Shown: one piece after another, positions 15,968-23,473 of the stretch
How the letters are laid out: each line of letters starts with the position of its first letter
Position numbering within the stretch: position 1 is the first letter of the stretch
Source of the DNA: Planctomycetota bacterium
GTDB taxonomy: Bacteria > Planctomycetota > Phycisphaerae > WQYP01
Assembly (NCBI GenBank): GCA_021798635.1
Contig: JAJZGH010000040.1
Location: 1 to 23,473 of the forward strand
DNA length: 23,473 bases
Direction: 5' to 3'
Program-made: the position numbers and the translations under genes
Notes under the pieces: generated by a model
What the model saw: the letters and a program-made list of their open reading frames with translations, nothing else
Database searches by the model: none
Told to the model about the DNA's origin: nothing

Positions 15968-17163
15968 AGATTGCCTCCTAATTTCCCGGTCCGCCAGAGA
16001 TCACCCAGACGATAATCCTTGAGCCAATGCGCCAGTTTTTCCGATTCCAGCCGTCGCAATTCGGTTCCATTTTCCAGGTACTCACATACCAGCACACTTT
16101 CAGTCTGTTCCGTAAGTGCCGACACGAGCGCATCGGAATGGGTCGTGACAACAATTTGCGTCTTGTTAGAGGCTTCCACCAGCAGTTCGGCCAAAATGCT
16201 CATGGCATCCGGATGCATACCCAGTTCCGGCTCTTCAATGCAGATCAGCGGCGACGATTCTGCGTTGAGCAAAATTGCCAGCAGAGCCAGGAAGCGCAGC
16301 GTGCCGTCGGATAAGCGCGTTGCCGGCACCGGTACGCCCAATCCGTCTTCGTGCAGGAAAATTTGCACGGCACCGGCGGAGACCTTAATCGTCAAGCGCG
16401 TGAATCTGGGTAGGAAACGGTGCATCAATTCATTAAACCGCGCCCACTTGTCACCCTGTTCCAGCTCATTTAGCACCTGCCCGAGATTCACCAACTGGGG
16501 GAGCAGACCGTCGGTTGGCAAATTGGCCGGCTGCGGCGTGCGCAATGCATTGGATCGGCCAAAGCTCCACTCCCTGAATATCCGAATGCTTTTGAATCGC
16601 TCCGCTACGGCCGAAAATTCCGGAAAACTCACAGTATCTTTAATTTGTGACAACGCCGAGAGATGCAAAGGCGGTTGGGATAAATTACGCGGTGTATAAG
16701 CACGCCCCGCCGTTGAATCTGTAGATGGCTGACGAACGTTTATGACAGGCCGGCCTCTTTGGAGCCGGTAATAGGATTGCGCATCCTTGCTCGGCAGCCC
16801 CTTGCTTGCGGCATCCTCCAAGATCTCATCTGTGATCTCTAACCGATCGGCACTTTGCATAAATTCAATGGCATAAAGCAGTTCCGGCGTGTCACCGACC
16901 GCTCCCAGCCGCGCTTCCAACCGCGCGGCAGCCGCACCATCCCGCCCGTGCCAAATCCAGTTCGAGGGCAGGCCGCCGATACGGATCGCCGCACTGAAAT
17001 CTGTGGGGGCGGCGTGCAGCAATTCAATGGCCTCAATGAAATTGCTCTTTCCAACCCCATTCGGGCCAATGAGCACATTTAAGCCTGTCAGGCACACCGC
17101 CTCGCTCTGTGGGCCGAATGAAAGAAATCCGCGTAATCGAAGACTTTGTATGAATGTTGCCAT
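15961..17163 (-). CDS. AAA/ABC-type ATPase of a two-gene module with DUF4276
   Basis: I start at ATG 17163 (MATFIQSLRLRGFLSFG), which fits the family and has AAAGGA upstream; the extra 33 upstream codons are not protein-like. The 400-aa protein has Walker A GPNGVGKS (33-40), a signature-like RLSDGTLR (283-290), Walker B LICIEEPELGMHP (306-318) and an H-loop TTHSD (340-344), the SMC/RecF-like layout of AAA_21/OLD-type ATPases. The DUF4276 gene follows with a 7-base overlap. Pairs of such an ATPase with a TOPRIM-like partner occur in phage-defence systems (class 2 OLD/Gabija, and PARIS with DUF4435), so an abortive defence role is plausible by analogy. The ATPase gene itself is intact. Confidence 0.88.
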   Translation of the reverse strand: MATFIQSLRLRGFLSFGPQSEAVCLTGLNVLIGPNGVGKSNFIEAIELLHAAPTDFSAAIRIGGLPSNWIWHGRDGAAAARLEARLGAVGDTPELLYAIEFMQSADRLEITDEILEDAASKGLPSKDAQSYYRLQRGRPVINVRQPSTDSTAGRAYTPRNLSQPPLHLSALSQIKDTVSFPEFSAVAERFKSIRIFREWSFGRSNALRTPQPANLPTDGLLPQLVNLGQVLNELEQGDKWARFNELMHRFLPRFTRLTIKVSAGAVQIFLHEDGLGVPVPATRLSDGTLRFLALLAILLNAESSPLICIEEPELGMHPDAMSILAELLVEASNKTQIVVTTHSDALVSALTEQTESVLVCEYLENGTELRRLESEKLAHWLKDYRLGDLWRTGKLGGNLW

Positions 17164-17291
17164 TTCCTGTTCCTTTCCCCGCTTCCCGCGCCGGCCGCTG
17201 GGTATTGTTACCATAACAGGAGCAATCGCCAACACCGTAGAACACAGAATTTGGCCCGTCACCGTGTTCGCGGCTACGAGGCATCGCTCGC

Positions 17292-18251
17292 TTACTTGGG
17301 TGGGCGGTTGCGGTATTGCAATTCCGGGTGTTTGACGCTTACGCGCGTGTTGGGCGGTACGGATTGGGTTACAAACACGTTGCCGTTAATGGTTGCGCCG
17401 CGACCGATGACTGTTTCGCCCCCGAGGATACTGGCGTTGGGATAAATCATCACATCATCTTCGATGGTGGGGTGGCGTTTGTTGCCGCGGAGCATCTGGC
17501 CGCCACGGGTTGAAAGCGCCCCGAGCGTCACGCCCTGATAAATTTTCACGTTGGTTCCAATGATTGTGGTTTCGCCGATCACGACTCCCGTGCCGTGGTC
17601 AATAAAAAAATAATCGCCGATGGTGGCTCCGGGGTGAATGTCCACGCCGGTAGCGCCATGGGCGTATTCCGTCATGATGCGGGGAATTAACGGCACGCCC
17701 AACGTGTGCAATTCATGGGCAATGCGATAAACCGTAATCGCCAGATATCCGGGATAGCTGAAAACAATTTCATCCACGCTTCCCGCCGCCGGATCGCCGT
17801 CAAATGCCGCTTGGGCATCCGTGGCCAGAATACGCCGCAATTTAGGAAGGGATCCCAGAAATTCATCGGTAATGGCGGCGGCGGTGGTATCGCAATCCAC
17901 GCATTCGGTTTTACTGGTGCGCTGATGCTGATGCCGGATGGCCCGCCGCGCCTGATCAAACAGTGTGTCGCGCACCGCGCTTAAAATACTGTGTACATGC
18001 AGCGGTAATTCTGTGCTGGTAAGATTCTGGCGACCGAAAAAGCCGGGAAAAAGCACCTCCCTTATGGATTGCAGCAGGTTAATAATCCCGTCACGATTGG
18101 GCAAATTGTTTGAACCGATGTATTGCGTAGCCGGAAATTCCTGGTAGCTGGCAATGATCACCTCCGCCAGCTTCGGAAGGTCCGTTCGTGTTTCTGCATC
18201 CACAGTTGCTTTCTCCATTGAACTTCTGATTCCCGGCAGCATGACTTTCAT
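17292..18251 (-). CDS. cysE: Serine O-acetyltransferase (EpsC type, long N-terminus)
   Basis: It transfers acetyl from acetyl-CoA to L-serine, the first committed step of cysteine synthesis. The 319-aa protein has a helical N-terminal domain (about 25-195) followed by a left-handed beta-helix of hexapeptide repeats. The active-site region reads [11 protein letters not shown] (202-212) and [14 protein letters not shown] (215-228), with Asp204 and His219 as the likely catalytic pair. Length and N-terminal domain match the longer SAT type rather than the E. coli form. It starts 11 bases after the 484-aa conserved gene, suggesting an operon. No Shine-Dalgarno is obvious; ATG codons at 18251 and at residue 12 are both possible starts. 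No cysK is present in the window. Confidence 0.9.
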   Translation of the reverse strand: MKVMLPGIRSSMEKATVDAETRTDLPKLAEVIIASYQEFPATQYIGSNNLPNRDGIINLLQSIREVLFPGFFGRQNLTSTELPLHVHSILSAVRDTLFDQARRAIRHQHQRTSKTECVDCDTTAAAITDEFLGSLPKLRRILATDAQAAFDGDPAAGSVDEIVFSYPGYLAITVYRIAHELHTLGVPLIPRIMTEYAHGATGVDIHPGATIGDYFFIDHGTGVVIGETTIIGTNVKIYQGVTLGALSTRGGQMLRGNKRHPTIEDDVMIYPNASILGGETVIGRGATINGNVFVTQSVPPNTRVSVKHPELQYRNRPPK

Positions 18252-18262
18252 ACGGCGATCGG

Positions 18263-19717
18263 TTACGACTGTCGTGCTGCAACCACGCCGCGATCCGCAC
18301 GGTGGCCAAACAGTCCGCGCTTTTTAATGATTTCCGCCACCCGTTCGGGCACCATGGCTTCCCATGTCGCATCCCGGCTGAGAATTTTTTTCAGGACATC
18401 GCGTGAGAAGATGCTGAGATATTGTTCATTATAATTTTCCAGTTGCTCAATCCAGCCGCATTCCACCAGGTAGCCGAAAAGTTGTTTTAATTCGGAACTG
18501 AAATCCAGTGTTTCCGTGGTTATCAGAGAACCGTCGGACTTTTTTAACGGATAAATATAAAGCTTGTGGTCATTTTTAAATAACCGTCCGAACGCTTCAA
18601 GAATCCCGCCTTCCAGGTTGGCGTAATAGGTTACATCAAAGAGATCAATAAGCGTTGGCACACCCATGACCAGACCGATGCGTTTTTTCGTGAATTGCGA
18701 TAAATATCCCGCCAGGCGATAAAACTCGAAATAGTCGGAAATTAAGACCGTCATGCCGCAGGCGCTAAGCACATCCGCCCGCGCCAGAAAATCTTTAAGA
18801 TCAATGGAGCCTTCCGCGCGCAAATTCCGCATGGTGATTTCAAATAACTCCAGGGGTTCTTCCCCCGTGGAATCCGTTTCCGCGAGAAATTTTTCCCGTG
18901 TGCAGCGGATCATATCGAGATTCACATGCGTTACCGGGCGGAAGCTGCCGCGCTCCACAATGACCGGACGTTTATGCAGCACCTCGGAGGGCTGCAGCAC
19001 TTCGCCGGACGGACCGAACATGGCGGCTTCGCTTAAGCCCAGCTCCACCAGCCGGAGGCTCATTATCCTGTTATCTACATGTCTAAACTCAATACCGGTA
19101 AATTCAATCATGTCGATTTCTATACGCGAAGAGGATATGCCATCCAGCAGAGACTTGAGCAGCATTTCCGGCTCATAGTGATAAAAAAAGGCACCATAGA
19201 GCAGATTGACGCCCACAATGCCCAGCGCTTCCTGCTGCTGCGCATTTTCCCGATCCAGCATTCGAACATGCAGAATAATCTGACTGTCCTGATCCCGCGG
19301 ATGGGCCTGGAATTTCACGCCCATCCAGCCATGGCATTCAACATTACCCTTGAAACTCTGGGCGGCGACGGTATTGCCAAACGTAAAAAACGCCGTCGTA
19401 TCCCCGCGCGCTTCGCCCAGCCGGTCGATATTGAGCTGCTGCTCATATTTTAACATGCTTTCCAGGCGCGACCGGCTGACGTAGCGATCGCACTTGCCGT
19501 AGATGGCGTCGCTGACCGACATGTCATACGCACTCATGCTTTTGGCAATGGTTCCGGCGGCTCCGCCGGCGCGGAAAAACCAGCGCACCACTTCCTGCCC
19601 GGCACCGATTTCCGCAAACGTGCCGTAGCGCCGTGCGTCAATGTTTACTTCCAGCGCCTTGCGCTGAGTGTCAAGATGTTCTCTGTCATTGCCCTGCGGG
19701 CCTGTTGCGCGTTGCAT
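18263..19717 (-). CDS. Conserved protein of unknown function (484 aa)
   Basis: I chose ATG 19717 because GGAG lies six bases before it. The protein is soluble, with a striking conserved-looking N-terminal part: [20 protein letters not shown] and [12 protein letters not shown], then [23 protein letters not shown] and [12 protein letters not shown]. From memory, members of this widespread family are often labelled TonB-dependent receptor or nicotinate-nucleotide adenylyltransferase in databases; neither is supported here, since there is no signal peptide, beta-barrel or nucleotidyltransferase motif. It is upstream of cysE by 11 bases and 73 bases downstream of clpX on the same strand. Function is unknown; the cysE link may be functional. 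Confidence 0.8.
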   Translation of the reverse strand: MQRATGPQGNDREHLDTQRKALEVNIDARRYGTFAEIGAGQEVVRWFFRAGGAAGTIAKSMSAYDMSVSDAIYGKCDRYVSRSRLESMLKYEQQLNIDRLGEARGDTTAFFTFGNTVAAQSFKGNVECHGWMGVKFQAHPRDQDSQIILHVRMLDRENAQQQEALGIVGVNLLYGAFFYHYEPEMLLKSLLDGISSSRIEIDMIEFTGIEFRHVDNRIMSLRLVELGLSEAAMFGPSGEVLQPSEVLHKRPVIVERGSFRPVTHVNLDMIRCTREKFLAETDSTGEEPLELFEITMRNLRAEGSIDLKDFLARADVLSACGMTVLISDYFEFYRLAGYLSQFTKKRIGLVMGVPTLIDLFDVTYYANLEGGILEAFGRLFKNDHKLYIYPLKKSDGSLITTETLDFSSELKQLFGYLVECGWIEQLENYNEQYLSIFSRDVLKKILSRDATWEAMVPERVAEIIKKRGLFGHRADRGVVAARQS

Positions 19718-19790
19718 CGGAAACTCCACGGCACAGCTTCAATTGCCTGATCGTAGCGGATCACAGCGGTGCGGACAATCCTGCCAATCG

Positions 19791-21137
19791 TCAGGCACTT
19801 TCCTTTAACGGCATGGGCTTGGTGTCAAAGAGACTTACTTCACCGCGCACAACAGCATCGGTAATAATGTATTTTCCCCGCTGCGGCTGATCCGGCAGAT
19901 GGTACATCATATCCAGCATCAACTCTTCCATCACACTGCGTAAAGCCCGCGCTCCGGTGTCGCGCTTCAATGCTTTTTCCGCCACCAGATGCAGAGCCTC
20001 CGTTGTGAATTCCAGTTCGCAGCCTTCCATCTGGAAGAACTTCTGATACTGCTTGACCAGGGCGTTGCGCGGCTCGGTGAGAATCTGGATCATCGCTTCT
20101 TCCGTCAGCGGCTTCAGCGAAGCCAGAATGGGCAGCCGCCCGACGAACTCCGGAATCATTCCATATTCAATAAGATCATCGGGCGTGACATCCGCAAGAA
20201 ACCGTGCCCGGCTTGTGTTTTTCACATGGGACGATTCCACTTCCGATCCAAACCCGATCAATTGCTTACCAAGTCTTTGCGCGATAATCTGCTCCAGCCC
20301 CACAAACGTGCCGCCGCAGATGAACAGGATGTGCGATGTATCCATCTGAATATATTGCTGTTCGGGATGCTTGCGGCCGCCCTGGGGCGGCACATTGGCC
20401 ATCGTACCTTCCAGCATTTTCAGCAGGGCCTGCTGGACGCCTTCACCCGATACATCCCGGGTGATGGAAACGTTCATGCTGGTCTTGCCGATTTTATCAA
20501 TCTCATCAATGTAGATAATTCCGCGCTTCGCCGTTTCCAGGTCAAAATCCGCGGCTTGCAGCAGCTTCAGCAGCAAATTTTCCACATCTTCGCCTACGTA
20601 GCCCGCTTCGGTAAGGGTGGTGGCGTCGCCGATGGCAAACGGTACATTCAGGCATCGCGCCAGCGTGCGGGCCAGCAATGTTTTCCCCGATCCGGTAGGC
20701 CCAATCAGCAAAACGTTGGATTTATCCAGTTCCACATCCTCGGAAGTTCGGCCATCCGTATGGGACAGCCGCTTATAGTGGTTATGCACCGCAACGGACA
20801 ATGCCCGTTTGGCGGATTCCTGCCCGATCACGTACTGATCCATAAATTCTTTGAGTTGCCGGGGGGGAGGAATTTCCCCAACGGTGGGCTTAGCGCCGGT
20901 TACTTTCCGTTTTTCCTGCTTGAAAATATTCTGGCACAGCTCCGAGCAACTGGCGCAAATATAGATGTCGTTTGGGCCTTCCACCATGGGGCCGACTTCG
21001 CGGCTGGATTTTCCACAAAACGAACAATTGGTCACTTTTCGACCCCGAAACCCACCGGACCCGCCCGAGGCACCGCCGCCGTTGCCTGGTCCGGTACCGC
21101 CATTACCTGATCCACCATTTCCGCTCTGATTTGACAT
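19791..21137 (-). CDS. clpX: ATP-dependent Clp protease ATP-binding subunit ClpX
   Basis: A hexameric unfoldase that delivers substrates to ClpP. From ATG 21137 the protein is 448 aa: a Gly/Ser/Asn-rich extension (3-30) precedes the zinc-binding domain (Cys38, Cys41, Cys61, Cys64). Walker A is GPTGSGKT (146-153), pore loop GYVGEDVE (179-186), Walker B IIYIDEID (207-214), RKH loop (255-257) and the ClpP-docking IGF tripeptide (294-296). All expected motifs are intact, so ClpP binding is expected. The Gly-rich N-terminal tail is longer than in E. coli. clpP is not adjacent within the window. The frame extends 15 codons further upstream, but MSNQSG is the more natural start. Confidence 0.96.
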   Translation of the reverse strand: MSNQSGNGGSGNGGTGPGNGGGASGGSGGFRGRKVTNCSFCGKSSREVGPMVEGPNDIYICASCSELCQNIFKQEKRKVTGAKPTVGEIPPPRQLKEFMDQYVIGQESAKRALSVAVHNHYKRLSHTDGRTSEDVELDKSNVLLIGPTGSGKTLLARTLARCLNVPFAIGDATTLTEAGYVGEDVENLLLKLLQAADFDLETAKRGIIYIDEIDKIGKTSMNVSITRDVSGEGVQQALLKMLEGTMANVPPQGGRKHPEQQYIQMDTSHILFICGGTFVGLEQIIAQRLGKQLIGFGSEVESSHVKNTSRARFLADVTPDDLIEYGMIPEFVGRLPILASLKPLTEEAMIQILTEPRNALVKQYQKFFQMEGCELEFTTEALHLVAEKALKRDTGARALRSVMEELMLDMMYHLPDQPQRGKYIITDAVVRGEVSLFDTKPMPLKESA

Positions 21138-21279
21138 GTCGCTTTGTTCCAGTCGTCGCCGGCTTGAGACCCAATCAATCAATATGGCCCCCCATTCAGC
21201 AAGCCAGCGGCCTGAACGGGCAATTTTACTACCCTTGGTATTCTAACAGACTATTACAACGCAACCAAACTGCTTTGTC

Positions 21280-22272
21280 TTATGATTCGCGGGCTGTGAC
21301 GAAGCGGGCCATGTCAATGAGAATGTGTTGAAATTCCGATTCCGGCAGGTCGCTGATGGCGGAGATCGCCTGATCCACGAGCTGCTGTGCACGGCTGCGG
21401 GCATAGCGCATGGAGGGGCTGGGAATCAGCAGTTGGCGGGCGTTATCAATGCGATCGGATGCGTCCGATTCCAGGAGGCTGATCAGCAATTGCTTATGGG
21501 TGGGGGCGGCAGTAGCAAGAAAATGAATCATGGGCAACGTCAATTTGCCTTTTTCAATATCGCTGCCCAGGGTTTTCCCTACCGTTTTCTGCTCGCCGGC
21601 AATATCCAAAATATCATCGACAATTTGAAATGCCATGCCCACATCCCGGCCATAGTTGCCTAACGCCTCAACCGTCGCGGCATCGGCATTCGATGCCCAG
21701 GCCCCCAGGCGGCATGAGGTTTCAATCAGACTGGCGGTTTTGCGGTAAATAATATCAAAGTAGGTTTTCTCGGTTAATTCCCAGTTGCCCCGGTTGAAAT
21801 TCTGTGTCAGCTCGCCTTCGCAGACAATATTGGTCGTGCGGCCAATGGCGCGTGACGCAATCTGACTTTCCAGTGAACTGCAAAGATGGTACGCGTGGCT
21901 GATTAACAAATCACCCAGCAGCACCGCCGCTTCGTTGCCGTGCAGGTGATTAACGGTGACGCCGCGCCGCCGGATTTCCGCGTTGTCCAATACGTCGTCG
22001 TGCACCAGCGTGGCAACATGAACCATTTCCACCACTGTGGCGATGGTGATATGCGTTTGCCCCAGGGGGTGATCGTTGCGGCGCGCTGCCGCCAGGCCTG
22101 AAAGAAAAACCAGAACCGGCCGCAACATTTTACCGCGAAATCGCTCAACATGATGCGACATCTTCTGCACATGATCCAGATCACTGGTCAATTCACGCGC
22201 AAAGAGATCATTCACTTGGGCCAAGTACGGCTCAATTGCCTGCAATGTCAGTGGCCCAGCCATTGTGACCAT
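21280..22272 (-). CDS. Polyprenyl diphosphate synthase (trans-isoprenyl type)
   Basis: It extends allylic diphosphates with isopentenyl diphosphate to make a long all-trans chain, most likely the quinone side chain. I start at ATG 22272 because GGAG lies eight bases upstream; two ATG codons further up lack this. The 330-aa protein has GKMLRP (48-53), the first Asp-rich motif HDDVLD (91-96) and the second QIVDDILD (216-223), both intact. The residues before the first motif are mid-sized to large, which fits a long-chain rather than farnesyl product, but chain length cannot be fixed by eye. It is divergent from the TlpA-like gene across 278 bases and 142 bases upstream of clpX. Confidence 0.92.
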   Translation of the reverse strand: MVTMAGPLTLQAIEPYLAQVNDLFARELTSDLDHVQKMSHHVERFRGKMLRPVLVFLSGLAAARRNDHPLGQTHITIATVVEMVHVATLVHDDVLDNAEIRRRGVTVNHLHGNEAAVLLGDLLISHAYHLCSSLESQIASRAIGRTTNIVCEGELTQNFNRGNWELTEKTYFDIIYRKTASLIETSCRLGAWASNADAATVEALGNYGRDVGMAFQIVDDILDIAGEQKTVGKTLGSDIEKGKLTLPMIHFLATAAPTHKQLLISLLESDASDRIDNARQLLIPSPSMRYARSRAQQLVDQAISAISDLPESEFQHILIDMARFVTARES

Positions 22273-22478
22273 AAAAAGCTCTCCACGAACGGGGGCGAAA
22301 AACCTATCCATCCAACCCAACGGCCAAGCGTCCGTTCAATTCTTATTGAAACTATAGAAATATTTGACACGAAAGTCCAGCGCCACTCGACTGGGGCCAA
22401 ATATCGCCTGAACTAGCGGTATATTAACACCGCGTTAAATTACTTCAACCGCGCCCCGCTGCGTGTCAAGCCAATTAC

Positions 22479-22506
22479 TTGCTTTCCATCGATAAACCGT
22501 TATAAA
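22479..22506 (+). promoter_or_regulatory. Candidate sigma-70-type promoter of the TlpA-like gene
   Basis: TTGCTT (22479-22484) and TATAAA (22501-22506) are separated by 16 bases, about 45 bases before the ATG at 22551. The surroundings are AT-rich compared with coding DNA. A perfect TTGACA at 22364-22369 lies in the same divergent region but has no matching -10 box. Confidence 0.4.
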
Positions 22507-22550
22507 ATAGACTAATTCTTTTAAGTCCGGAAACCCATGGAGATTATTCC

Positions 22551-23324
22551 ATGAAACCGCTGTGCCTTGCTATTCTGATGCTGACGTTGGCATGGGCAAC
22601 GGAATCGGCCCGTTCGGCACCGGTAACAGTAGGCGATTCGGTTGATCTCAACTGGCGCACGACCAGCGGTGTTACCGTGGTCAATCGGGAGCTTCGGGGA
22701 CATCTGCTTGTCGTGGACTTTTGGGCGTCCTGGTGTCCGGCATGTATGCAGGAAGCGCCTTATGTATCCAGAGCATTTCGGATATTTTCCCATCAGGGTG
22801 TCGGTTTCGTGGGGGTATCATTAGATGAAGATCTTCCAACAATGCAACGGACCGCTCACAAAATCGGGTATGCCTGGCCGGAAATGTACAGCGGTCTGGG
22901 ATGGAGTGATCCTATCGCTCTGAAATGGGGTGTCTACGCAATTCCCGATACTTTTATCATCGGTCCGACGGGCAAAGTGCTTTGGAAGGGTTATCCGGTC
23001 AACATGGCGGCGGCACTGAGATATCAACTTAAACTTCATCCCACGCAAGCGATCCTGGCGAATCAGGCGGGACGGCTTCTTGCGGCGGCTACCAGGGCCA
23101 TCATCGCCCATCATGATCCGGCCGGTGCCTGCCGGGATCTCGATAAAATACCCCCCGCAATCCAACGGGATCCCACGCTTTTTGCTGCGGCAAAAAAGCT
23201 GCTCTTCGCAGTACGCCGCAGTGGTCTGAAACCGGCCCAGCAGCTGCACCAGGACGCCAGGGCGATGCGTCGGCTCTCGTCAATAATGGGCCGCCAGAAC
23301 GTGATGATGTATCTGGGATTGTAA
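22551..23324 (+). CDS. Exported TlpA/ResA-like thioredoxin-fold protein
   Basis: A 257-aa protein with a cleavable-looking signal peptide (residues 1 to about 23, MKPLCLAILMLTLAWA then SARSA). The thioredoxin domain has FWASWCPAC with Cys62 and Cys65, and cis-Pro132 in YAIPDTFIIGPTGKVLW. TlpA/ResA-type proteins work as thiol-disulfide reductants outside the cytoplasm, often in cytochrome c maturation. The C-terminal 100 residues after the fold (HPTQAILANQ onward) are helical and basic and have no recognised domain; they may bind a partner. GGAG lies eight bases before the ATG. It is alone on the plus strand, divergent from the polyprenyl synthase. No cytochrome maturation genes are in view. 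Confidence 0.85.
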   Translation: MKPLCLAILMLTLAWATESARSAPVTVGDSVDLNWRTTSGVTVVNRELRGHLLVVDFWASWCPACMQEAPYVSRAFRIFSHQGVGFVGVSLDEDLPTMQRTAHKIGYAWPEMYSGLGWSDPIALKWGVYAIPDTFIIGPTGKVLWKGYPVNMAAALRYQLKLHPTQAILANQAGRLLAAATRAIIAHHDPAGACRDLDKIPPAIQRDPTLFAAAKKLLFAVRRSGLKPAQQLHQDARAMRRLSSIMGRQNVMMYLGL

Positions 23325-23423
23325 GCCCGCACATCCGGATTTGTTTTGCACGGTCAAATGAGGTGTCTCGGGAAGGTCTTCGGTCAGAATCACGTCTGTA
23401 AAGAGTTCATAGGTCATAGCCAT
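23280..23423 (-). pseudogene. Fragment of a DUF4926-like small protein gene
   Basis: The frame from ATG 23423 (or the better-spaced ATG 23417, with GAGG eight bases upstream) reads MAMTYELFTDVILTEDLPE, which matches the start of small DUF4926 proteins, as I recall them. Those proteins then continue with a Gly-rich GTVV segment; here the frame instead runs into unrelated sequence, overlaps the end of the TlpA-like gene and stops after 47 codons. This looks like a 5' remnant left by a deletion or rearrangement. Confidence 0.45.
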
Positions 23424-23473
23424 CACCTCGGATACATGGTAATCAATCGCGGTATATCAGTTTAATTTTACGT

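Noticed and set aside
19744..19797. TGCCTGA / TCAGGCA inverted repeat between clpX and the 484-aa gene
   Set aside because: The 7-base arms are 40 bases apart, one arm includes the clpX stop, and there is no T-tract; chance is the simpler explanation.
19989..21110. Long plus-strand open frame (373 codons) opposite clpX
   Set aside because: It is an antisense shadow of clpX: the minus-strand frame encodes a complete ClpX with all motifs, and the plus frame has no ribosome site or protein-like features.
22364..22369. Perfect TTGACA as a -35 box
   Set aside because: No plausible -10 sequence at 16-18 bases on the downstream side; the pair at 22479-22506 fits better.
1..23473. CRISPR array, tRNA and rRNA genes
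   Set aside because: No regularly spaced short repeats, no tRNA TpsiC-arm-like sequence in a cloverleaf context, and no rRNA-like sequence were found by eye on either strand.

Overview
The window looks like a chromosomal segment of a Gram-negative-type bacterium of moderate GC content. Two proteins carry lipobox signal peptides and one thioredoxin-like protein appears to be exported. The gene mix (RnfC/RnfD-like pair, exported truncated haemoglobin, CE7 esterase, CBM9-like lipoprotein, EpsC-type serine acetyltransferase, ClpX with a glycine-rich N-terminus) would fit Planctomycetota, possibly Phycisphaerae. That placement is an inference from gene content only; no rRNA or other taxonomic marker is present.

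Layout. Positions 1-60 hold the 3' end of a plus-strand gene. A roughly 360-base non-coding stretch follows, with hairpins, a dispersed-repeat copy and a transposon-end-like sequence. A small minus-strand gene (420-692) then faces a plus-strand pair joined by a GTGA overlap (840-2500): an uncharacterised 129-aa protein and a 424-aa protein with an ImmA/IrrE-like C-terminus that lacks HExxH. From 2563 to 22272 every gene is on the minus strand. In transcription order from the high-coordinate end they are: polyprenyl synthetase, clpX, a 484-aa conserved protein, cysE, an AAA ATPase with a DUF4276 partner, a truncated-haemoglobin lipoprotein ending in a clear terminator, an RnfC-like and RnfD-like pair (ATGA overlap), a PAS-LOV-GGDEF-EAL protein, a ferredoxin-NADP reductase-like flavoprotein, a CBM9-like lipoprotein, a CE7 esterase, a small hypothetical protein, glpK and glpD. 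A TlpA-like thioredoxin is on the plus strand at 22551-23324. The right edge carries a fragment of a DUF4926-like gene on the minus strand.

How the genes work together. glpK and glpD form a glycerol catabolism operon. The esterase and CBM9-like lipoprotein may act on acetylated carbohydrate. The LOV protein would couple blue light to cyclic-di-GMP turnover. The RnfC/D pair suggests membrane redox chemistry, but in reduced form.

The most notable points are: (1) the ATPase-DUF4276 pair resembles two-gene ATPase/TOPRIM-like phage-defence modules, and its DUF4276 gene is split by a 138-bp MITE-like element whose removal together with one TA copy restores the frame exactly; (2) the translationally coupled pair at 840-2500 is an uncharacterised two-gene module; (3) the LOV signature GRNCRFLQ in the c-di-GMP enzyme is intact. 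No rRNA, tRNA or CRISPR array was recognised.
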